64,000 nucleotides of DNA from JBCCSZ01 sp039821145. Lineage in GTDB: Bacteria; Bacteroidota; Bacteroidia; Chitinophagales; Saprospiraceae. Under the pieces are notes generated by a model, which did no database searches, was not told the DNA's origin, and saw only the letters and a program-made list of their open reading frames with translations. The DNA lies in the NCBI GenBank assembly GCA_039821145.1, contig JBCBOS010000025.1, positions 62,001 through 126,000 on the forward strand, in the 5' to 3' direction. Each line of letters begins with the position of its first letter. The first letter of the stretch is position 1. A program made the translations under genes and the position numbers. Below are positions 45,101 through 51,900 of this stretch, piece after piece.

Positions 45101-47750
45101 TAGCGGTTTCCTGTGCATTGACATCATCCCACAAATAGGAATAAGAAGTAGATGTTCCAGAGGCCTCCACTGTGGCACTACCTGTATCATTTCCAAAACA
45201 ATCCACAGGCACAGAGCTGGCTTCCAACTCCGTATCGCTGTCGTTGATGACCTCGACTTGAATCGTATCAGTACACAGGTGGATGAAGTCTCGAATGACA
45301 ACATCATAGGTTCCCGCGCTCAAATTGTTGACTTCCAGACTGTCGTTTTGGCGAATCCGTGGCAACAAGAAGAAGGTAAATCGCTGCGATCCACCTGTGG
45401 CTGTCACCTTGATACCACCATCAGCCGTGCCACAACTGGCATTGGTTACTTCAATTTCTGGAACGATGGGCGGGTTGGTCAAGATGAGCGCAGTTGAAAT
45501 CCGACTACATCCCAATGCATCGGTTACCGTGACGTTGTAGGTTCCTGGACAGAGGTCTTCTGCCCGGGCGGTTGTCTGGCTGCCTGCATCCACTGGCCAT
45601 TGGTAGGTATAGGGAGCTGTCCCCCCACTGATCACGAATACGGAGGCACTCGCATCACATTCACTGGCGCATTTGCCAACGGCAAAAATGGGTGCCAGGC
45701 CGAGGAAGCAAGAGTTGTCGTGGGTGATGTTGACATTGTCTATGTACAGGTAATTTCCCTGTCCAGATTTGTTGACGATGGCGATGGATACATTGGGCAG
45801 TCCACTATAGGCACTCAAATCCACTTCTATGTTTCGCCATTGGGCAGTGGTGACAGGCAGGAAGGCAGCATTGGTAGGCCCAGAGGTAGCGATGTCTGTC
45901 CCACCGCCGCTGAAGGCAATGTTGTCGAAGGTCGCTCCACAATCGGTAGAGACCATGACGAAGAGAGAATCCCCCCGGACAGAGCTTGGGTCCATCGCTT
46001 GGTTGATCCACTGGGCGTAGGCCAAGTCAAAATTGATCTTGCCCCCTGTGATATTGGTAAAGTCATAGTTGGGACTAACGAAATAATCCAGCTTGTTTCG
46101 CCTGCCCTGCCGATCCTGTGGATCGACGTAGTTTTTGAAGCGAATGCTTCCTTGCAAGTTGAGGTCAGGTGTGCTGATGGCATTCCATTCCCATCCAAAT
46201 TCATCCCCATCCTCATTGTAGGAAACCATTCCACTCGGTAGATTGGCCAAAGGCTCTGTCTTATCGATGCCCGACGTAAAATCTTCAAAGAGCGCATTGT
46301 CAAAAGGCGTCTTATCGGCAACGATGAAGATCCAACTGGTCGTATCATTGTCTACTTGCTCATCGGGAACACCATTCGGTTCGGTTGTGTACACCCTGAT
46401 TTCGTGGGTACCAGCTGCAGGAGTGACAAAAGACTGCAGCGTCACATTTTCTACTCCCCCTGGAGGCAGATTGGTGGTGTAGTTCATGGTCACAGGGGTA
46501 CCACCATTTATTTGGTAGTGAATCTTGACCGTTGTCAGAAAGTCGAAACCAAAGTTGACCAAGCGTACCTCAGGAGTCAGAATGTCCAAATCTGCACAGT
46601 TGGAAAAGGCAGGAGTGTAGATGTCGGTCACACCAGCATCATTGTCGAAGAACAAACAAGCGGTGCGCACAGAGTTGGCCATTGCCAAACGACTGCCATA
46701 ACTTCCACCAGTGGGATTCACGGGAGCATCGCTGAGGACGCTGCGCATGATGGCAATCTGACCATTGCTAAAAGAAGTCACACAACTTTCGGAGGTATAA
46801 TCCATGTAGTTGATGAACATGTGCTCATCGCTTCCACAGGTCATGGGACCGATGGGAAAGCCCTGACTACAATTGATGTTGGTTACATCGTTGGTATTCT
46901 CCCGTTGATTGGGCGTATCCGAAATTCCATCATCTGCTCCACAGCTGTCACCGTTGAAGGTGTGTGGCAAGCCCAAATAGTGACCTACTTCGTGGGTAAG
47001 TGTGCTAGAGCTGCCCCTGGTGGACAAATAGTTCATGACGATGCCATCTGTAGAGGACCCGATGATGCTTGGAGAAGGAAGATAAGCATAGCCTCCCACA
47101 CCAGGCGAGGGAATGGTACCGGTGTAGACATTCATGTATCGGAATGGGTCCCAATTGACCTCATCTTTGATTTGATTTTCATATGAGTTGTTGGAAGTAC
47201 CAGTCCCTGTGATGGTATAGACGTGGCGTTCGATGCCCGTAGTGGGATTGCCATCGGGATCAAAGGCTGCCAAGCAGAACTGGATGTCCGGATTGCCGAC
47301 AGAAGACTTAAAGCGATCAGGCGTTTCGTTGAAACTGGGATTGAGAGCAGCAAAATCTTCGTTGAGCCGGTCCATGGTTTCCATGATCTGCTGATCGGAG
47401 AGGTTTTGGCCTTCGCCTGGTTGCTCACCTGCATTGTGTATGATGTGGAATACAACTGGAATGTAGAGGGTATTGACACCTCTTTGAGCCCCCTGAGACT
47501 GTTGCTGGGCATAGGCCTCTTGCATGCGCGGAAGCTCTTTTTTGATGTAGTCTTTGTACCATTCTGCAAATCCGGGTTTGGTAGCCTTTAGATGATCATT
47601 CAGGTGGTCGAAACCACATTTGGCTGTACCGCTGCCCTCATGTGAATGGGTATGCCCTTGTCCGGCCTGCTGACCGTGTGCCATGGGGATGGACAACAAC
47701 AGGGCAGTCAGTAAACTGAGCAGCATAGAGGGTAAAGTTCTCAAAGCCAT
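39168..47750 (-). CDS. Giant secreted M43-type metalloprotease with about 27 SprB repeats and T9SS sorting domain
   Basis: This 2860-aa protein has a signal peptide (1-26), a His-rich propeptide part, and a metalloprotease of the M43 (pappalysin/cytophagalysin) type. The zinc site is HEVGHYLGLPH at 253-263, with the Met-turn region in FINYMDYTSESC after it. A jelly-roll-like domain (about 450-640) follows, with LFVMVSTDCGATFDNI and QWRNIEVDLSAYSG. From about 650 to 2770 come some 27 SprB-type repeats of about 80 residues, with the pattern GGTxPYxYxW, then TGLxAGTYxVTVTDxNxC. SprB repeats are known from the gliding adhesin of Flavobacterium. The last 85 residues form a T9SS type A sorting domain (FEMFPNPTNARTNIML and YAAGTYIVRIRTERGQAVKKLLL). 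It is predicted to be a surface protease with a long stalk or adhesin. Substrate is unknown. Confidence 0.92.
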   Translation of the reverse strand: MALRTLPSMLLSLLTALLLSIPMAHGQQAGQGHTHSHEGSGTAKCGFDHLNDHLKATKPGFAEWYKDYIKKELPRMQEAYAQQQSQGAQRGVNTLYIPVVFHIIHNAGEQPGEGQNLSDQQIMETMDRLNEDFAALNPSFNETPDRFKSSVGNPDIQFCLAAFDPDGNPTTGIERHVYTITGTGTSNNSYENQIKDEVNWDPFRYMNVYTGTIPSPGVGGYAYLPSPSIIGSSTDGIVMNYLSTRGSSSTLTHEVGHYLGLPHTFNGDSCGADDGISDTPNQRENTNDVTNINCSQGFPIGPMTCGSDEHMFINYMDYTSESCVTSFSNGQIAIMRSVLSDAPVNPTGGSYGSRLAMANSVRTACLFFDNDAGVTDIYTPAFSNCADLDILTPEVRLVNFGFDFLTTVKIHYQINGGTPVTMNYTTNLPPGGVENVTLQSFVTPAAGTHEIRVYTTEPNGVPDEQVDNDTTSWIFIVADKTPFDNALFEDFTSGIDKTEPLANLPSGMVSYNEDGDEFGWEWNAISTPDLNLQGSIRFKNYVDPQDRQGRRNKLDYFVSPNYDFTNITGGKINFDLAYAQWINQAMDPSSVRGDSLFVMVSTDCGATFDNIAFSGGGTDIATSGPTNAAFLPVTTAQWRNIEVDLSAYSGLPNVSIAIVNKSGQGNYLYIDNVNITHDNSCFLGLAPIFAVGKCASECDASASVFVISGGTAPYTYQWPVDAGSQTTARAEDLCPGTYNVTVTDALGCSRISTALILTNPPIVPEIEVTNASCGTADGGIKVTATGGSQRFTFFLLPRIRQNDSLEVNNLSAGTYDVVIRDFIHLCTDTIQVEVINDSDTELEASSVPVDCFGNDTGSATVEASGTSTSYSYLWDDVNAQETATATGLAIGTYTVIVTDDSNCSSTTTVEVTGPPELILTPSSTPSGCAGSAGGTASVQVSGGTVIDSYGYLWDDPLEQTTPTATGLAAGTYNVTVTDDQDCSKTIEVVVEGAEAIELLESFTPVSCNGLADGTASVQASGGTVTGDYRYLWNDPNAQTGSTATALAAGRYTVIVTDDNDCSSSISVDVIQPTALEVSAVSTDPACFGEASGTATAEAAGGTVMVDYSYLWSDNDAQQTAMATGLVAGTYTVTVTDDNQCSEIRSVQISQPDELLVDISGTNVACFGEMTGSATVEISGGTVSNNYDIVWDDQDGQTTATATGLAAGTYNVTVTDDNNCSKVESIDIGELPDLTLDVIARQNVGCFGDATGSIEVLADGGDNSFTYTWSDDADRRTALATGLVAGFYIITVADGNACEEIVEVEITEPDGLDVTVTATDVTVVGGMDGSATADVTGGTRPLTYLWPGGQSTRSVTDLEAGTYCVTVTDANNCTEVSCATVNDVNCPTIEVSEDVVDVSCAGSLDGEATVTPSGGEAPYSYRWNDGDNQSLATATGLGAGTYTVTVADNNNCEVIYEVTVSEPDPIMIATSTTNETVVGANDGTATATASGGTPPFDYDWGMPGQTPTVTGLMPGTYVVTVTDANDCEEEISVTILPGSVDCSTLTVEMESSSVSCFGDSDGTATAIPSGGTPAYSYLWDDPDMQETATATGLAAGTYRVTVTDANDCTVVGEVTVDEPLEVTVEVTATNETSAGLNDGTATAVGSGGVAPYSYQWSPSGVTASITDLAPGLYVVTVTDANDCTAVGEVEVLSGSIDCNTLEVELSGVPTSCNGGMDGSATASPTGGTAPYEYLWNDSDAQTTQTATGLAAGTYRVTVEDANGCETSGEITIDEPALLVVAVSSTNETALGANDGTASAIANGGTTPYSYQWSNGQNGITITDLEPGEYCVTVSDGNACSAEACVTINPFECETPSIEFNTTDVSCFGGDDGTATTLVIGSSGPYTFSWDNGQMMQTANMLTAGPHEVTVTDARGCVTVAEVTIEEPTALELALSSTNETTIGGNDGTATATPSGGTPPYSYEWSPSGGSMAMATGLAPGVYVVLVTDAEGCTIEGEVEIEQGQIDCSSLTVEVEAVDVLCNGDENGTATANPSGGSPDYTYEWSDGQMRQTAIGLRAGTYRVTVTDDNGCTAEEEVVINQPAELTASTIVTNESFAGANDGTATAVAMGGTAPYSYDWGAQGQTQMITGLSAGMYTVTITDENGCTVVAGAVVEPGQVDCSTFSIEVTGEDVSCFGDEDGTASVITQNGTFPFTYEWSNGMSDGTIFNLPPATYQVTVIDANNCRQLGEVTIGEPDPLTVTASKTDETVDGANDGTATASPSGGTSPYNYSWSDANNSSTQTIENLPPGVYVVTVTDANDCTAVTEVEVEQGEFDCSNFSVDVVILNARCFGSEDGSITLDPQNEVAPLRVEWNDGNNDLVRNGLAAGTYTVTLTDAQNCQLIDEITISQPDPIQIVINAQDETIVGQNDGSAEALASGGTTPYLYRWSNNRSTQEITDLPPGTYSVTVTDANGCTAEAETEIQLGAPDCSGLQISLSMEPVTCPGGNDGSATVEVTGNQGAVSIEWDNNGSTSTINGLEAGDYSVQVTDAAGCTVTGVIKVEEPLPIFISINNTDGKCGSLGSARANATGGTAPYTYEWSTGESGSFVRGLDEGTYQVTVTDGNGCEATESVEIEVEDGGLTVSASIMDVSCFGESDGVVVLDISEGTAPFTINWNTGESTQSLDGVPAGVYSVQIEDAAGCTYVSAFNVRQPEAINVGFQATPPTSGQGNNGSLVANVTGGVTPYTYLWNTGSDDLRITNLGEGTYVVSVTDGNGCVKVDSFELTILTVGLEDIQELNRFEMFPNPTNARTNIMLEFSEPLAFRLEIYDLLGRRVYTHAEKSRLLQKEIILDNYAAGTYIVRIRTERGQAVKKLLLLD

Positions 47751-48160
47751 TGTTTCAATTTAGTAATGATTAAAAAATGTAAGGTTGAACAGTCCCGAGC
47801 GTTCTCCTGTTTCAATTTGTATGTAGGCTGGATTCCGCTCGTGCCGTCATGTGTTTAATGCGATTGTCGGTCGTCTCCTCTATCAAGGATATTAAAAAAA
47901 TCAGTCATCCTTGACATATACACGACAACTCTTTTGTCGGATGATATACATTCGACAGAAGAGTCGCCTGTTTGGTCGAGTATCAAGTCTATTTCTGAGA
48001 AAGGAGCAGTGTTTCAGGCTTCTCCGGTCAAAAATAGCGAAAAAGTATTGAGTTTGAAAAACGGTGATGGGTTAAAAGGTAGAGGCAATCAGGTGTGAAG
48101 TAAGCTTTGTAAAAATAGGGTTTTCCCGGCACAAAAGCAGCCTTTGTAGGGATTTTAGGC
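47751..48160. other. Leader/intergenic region of about 410 bp before the giant protease gene
   Basis: No gene is seen. The region is moderately AT-rich and holds an inverted repeat at 47928-47964. The promoter should lie here, but I find no good TAnnTTTG copy on the minus strand. Confidence 0.45.
47928..47964. repeat. 15-bp imperfect inverted repeat upstream of the 2860-aa protease gene
   Basis: Arms 47928-47942 and 47950-47964 match at 13 of 15 positions around a seven-base loop. It lies 178 bp before the ATG and 197 bp after the neighbouring gene's stop. It could be a weak terminator of that gene or a regulatory hairpin. Confidence 0.5.
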
Positions 48161-48802
48161 TCATTCAGCAGCATATTGGTCCAAAAACTCGGCCCATTCG
48201 CTCAGTTTGTTCTTCCCCAATCGGGCAAAAGCATCCAAATCTTCTTTGGGAATGTCAAAGGAATCCTTTAGACGCTCCAGGGTGCGCTCCCTGGCCTGTG
48301 GCTCGGCCATCCATTGGTTGACTTGCCCCTGCTGTTCCATCGCCTCCTCGGTCTGTCCACTCAATTCTCCAAAAATGGATCGCACCTGGGAATATGTTCG
48401 GTATGATCCCCGAAGGACAGTCAACCAGTCGCGGGCATCCTGCAATTTCTCAGAAGCAGCATAGCGTTTTTCAACTGCCCCCAAATAATCTCGCTCGTCC
48501 CGACTCAGACCATCTACGGGAATGTCTCGCTCCTGTGGCGCTGCTGTGATCTCCTCATCCGAAATGCGAGCCGCCAATTGCTGCAAGGCCTGTTCCAACT
48601 GTCGATCCCGATCCCGGTCCTGTTGAACGACCCGATCCGTGGCCGACCCTCTTCTCTCTCCCGGCCGATACATCTCCACCGACTCTGTGCGCTCCACAAT
48701 GTGAATGCCATTGTTTTGCAAAACGATGAAGGCCAAGATTCCCAATGCCACCACCAACACGAAATAGTCAAAGGGACGAAGGAGTTTCTTTTTCTCAGAC
48801 AT
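48161..48802 (-). CDS. Small single-pass membrane protein, charged and helical
   Basis: The 213-aa product has one transmembrane segment near the N-terminus (about 14-31, FVLVVALGILAFIVLQNN). It is followed by a highly charged, mostly helical region rich in Arg, Asp, Glu and Gln (VVQQDRDRDRQLEQALQQL and later VNQWMAEPQARERTLERL). No catalytic motif and no family I recognise is seen. ATG 48802 gives the membrane anchor straight after a basic MSEKKKLLRP; the longer frame adds 34 Cys-rich residues that look non-coding. It sits between the two giant SprB-repeat protease genes on the same strand and has its own TACATTTG element. A link to export or anchoring of the giant proteins is only a guess from position. 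Confidence 0.75.
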   Translation of the reverse strand: MSEKKKLLRPFDYFVLVVALGILAFIVLQNNGIHIVERTESVEMYRPGERRGSATDRVVQQDRDRDRQLEQALQQLAARISDEEITAAPQERDIPVDGLSRDERDYLGAVEKRYAASEKLQDARDWLTVLRGSYRTYSQVRSIFGELSGQTEEAMEQQGQVNQWMAEPQARERTLERLKDSFDIPKEDLDAFARLGKNKLSEWAEFLDQYAAE

Positions 48803-48827
48803 GAATGATGCGGGGGTTGGTACCCAA

Positions 48828-48835
48828 CAAATGTA
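48828..48835 (-). promoter_or_regulatory. Candidate -7 element for the small membrane protein gene
   Basis: Minus-strand TACATTTG agrees with TAnnTTTG, 26 bp before the ATG. Confidence 0.4.
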
Positions 48836-48927
48836 GCAGGAAAAACGCGTCTGTGCAATATCCCAACGACAGATGGGGCAAAAGCACCTTCGCCTTTGCC
48901 CCACCCTTGTGTATTTTTTGGCTGCGT

Positions 48928-51900
48928 CTACAGCTTGATCACTCGACTGGTCAACTCTCCACTGTCCGTTTGCAAGCGCAGCAGATACGCACCTGCTGGC
49001 AAGGCAGACATGTCGATCTCTTCCTGTAAATCACTTGTATTGAAACGTCGGACAAAGAGTTGTTTGCCAAGTAAATTGTACATGCTCAGCTCCATCTCTT
49101 CGGACTGGCTAAAGGCTGCCTCTATCAACAATTGCTCGGCCACCGGATTGGGATAGACCAACCAATTGGTCAGGTAATCTGGCTCGGCCACCGAAGTGCT
49201 CAGGCGATCCAAGTCCACTGTTGCCAAAATTTCACAATCGTTGCCATCCGTTACTGTCAGGCGATAGGTTCCCGGCTCCAGTTGGCTGATTTGACTGCTC
49301 GTCTCTCCGTTGGACCAGGCATAGCTGTATGGCGTCACCCCTCCATCGACCTGGGCGATGAGAGAGCCATTGTCGTAAAATGGTGGCCCAGGTTCCGCTG
49401 TGTTGAAGGAAACTTCCAAGGCAGTCGGCTCGCTGATTCGATAAACAGAGAAAGACGTACAACCATTGTCATCGGTCAGAGACAAGGTATAATCACCTGG
49501 CGATAGATTGTCAATCATGGCAGATGTATCTCCCGTATTCCACTCGTATATGAACGGGGCCGTACCTTGCGTCACACTCACCTCTATGCGGCCATCAGAG
49601 GCCCCATTGCAAGTGGCATCCACCATTTCAGACTCCGTTTCCAGTCCTCTGTCGTCGATGATGACATCGGTAGAAGCTGTAAGTGTACACTGGTTGGCAT
49701 CTGAGACCGTCACCGAGTAGGTTCCAGCATCGAGATTGGCAATTTCTTCTTCAATCCTGTCATTGCTCCACAGATAGCTGTAGGGAGGTGTTCCTCCCCC
49801 CACGCTTGCGCTGACGGATGCCTTGACCCCACACACACCATCTTTTCCATCCAAAGCCAAGGTCAATGCTGGTGGCTGGGTCAGTTCGATGCTACCCGTC
49901 TTGGTACATCCATTGGCATCGGTCACGGTGACCGAGTACGTGCCTGCTGTCCGGTTGATTTGGTCAGAGACTCCTACCCCATTGGACCATCTGTAAGTAT
50001 ATGGCATTTCGCCACCAGAAGGATCGACACTGACAATTCCATCGGCACTGCCAAAGCAAAGTGGATCTTCCTTGCTGATGCTGATCTCAAAATTGTCGCA
50101 AGTCGCCACATTGGTAGAGATCACCACCTCCTCCTCAACCACACAGCCCTTGGCATCGGTTACGGTGAGGCTGTAGATTCCCGCAGCAAGCGTTTCAATG
50201 TCAGCCGTTTGCATGCCGTTGGACCAGTTGTAACTGTAGGGAGGCGTTCCCCCTTCTACACTGGACGTTGCTTTGCCGTTGTCTCCATTTTCCATGGTAT
50301 CATCCGTGGGTGTCAAGACAAGAAGGAGCGCATCGGGTTGCTCAATGCTGAATTCGCCCACTGCTTCACAACCTCTGGCATCGGTCAGGGTCAAGCTGTA
50401 CAGTCCAGCTCCCAAGTTATCGATCTGGGCAGCATTGCCGCCGTTGGACCAGCGATAGGTATAGGGAGCCTCTCCTGCGGTGATGCTAGCAGACAGGCTT
50501 CCATCGCGGTCGCCATGACAATTCAGGTCTTCGCCAAAGAGTTGAACACTGAAATTGCTGCAATCGGCACTGCCCGTCTCAATTTGGATTTCATTGATCG
50601 CCAAACAATCGTTGGCATCGGTCACGGTCAGGGTATAGATGCCTGGTGCCAGGCCTGTCAGCTGGGCTGTAGACCCACCATTGGACCAACTGTAGCTGTA
50701 AGGAGTCGTCCCACCAGAAGGAGTCGCGTTGACTGTCCCATCTGACTGGCCTTGTACACTTTCATTTGTTTTTGACAATTGTACCGAAAGCGGACTTGGC
50801 TGGCTGAGCGTGGTACTGGCTACGAAAGAACAATTATTGGCATCAGTCACGGTCACACGATAGGCCCCAGCGGGCAAGCCTTGAATGAAGGTTGTCGTAG
50901 CCCCGTTGGACCAGCGGTAGGTATAGGGGGCTCTTCCCCCTCTGGGATCGATTTGAATGCTGCCGCTTTGGTTGCCATTGCAGTTCAAATTGCTTCCCTG
51001 GATGGCGACATCCAAATTGCTGCAGTCCACACCCCCTGCCTCGACTTGGACCTCATTGATCGTCCGACAGTCATTGGCATCAGTTACGGTCAGGGTATAA
51101 ATGCCCGGTGCCAGGCCCGTTAGCTGGGCGGTTGACCCACCGTTGGACCAGCTATAGCTGTATGGAGCCGTTCCACCAGAAGGAGTCGCGCTGGCCGTAC
51201 CATCTGACTGGCCTTGGGTACTTTCATTTGTTTTTGACAATTGTATCGAAAGTGGACTTGGCTCGTTGAGCGTGCTGCTGGCCACGGAAGTACAATTGTT
51301 GGCATCGGTCACCGTCACAGTGAAGGTCCCGGCTGGCAAACCTTGGATGAAGGTCGTCGAAGCCCCATTGGACCAGCGGTAGCTGTAAGGTGCCGTTCCC
51401 CCTCGGGGATCGATTTGAATGCTGCCACTTTGGTCACCATTGCAGCGCAAATTGCTGCCCTGGATGGCGACATCCAAATTGCTGCAGTCCACGCCCCCTG
51501 CTTCGACTCGGACCTCATTGATCGTTCGACAGTCATTGGCATCCGTCAGAGTCAGGACATAAACACCAGGAGCCAGGCCTGTTAGCTGGGCCGTTGACCC
51601 GCCGTTGGACCAGCTGTAGCTGTAAGGTGCCGTTCCACCGGAAGGCGTTGCGCTGGCTGTACCATCTGACTGGCCTTGTGTACTTTCATTTGTTTTTGAC
51701 AATTGTAGCGAAAGTGGACTTGGCTCGCTGAGCGTGCTGCTGGCCACAGAAGTACAGCTGTTGGCATCGGTCACCGTCACAGTGAAGGTCCCGGCAGGCA
51801 AGCCCTGTACCAAGGTTGTTGTAGCCCCATTGGACCAGCGGTAGGTGTAAGGCGCCGTTCCACCTCTGGGATCGATTTGAATGCTGCCACTCTGGTCACC

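Noticed and set aside
39450..45650. Regularly spaced repeats that could be taken for a CRISPR array
   Set aside because: The spacing of about 240 bp is in frame and encodes SprB protein repeats; repeats are degenerate and there are no cas genes.
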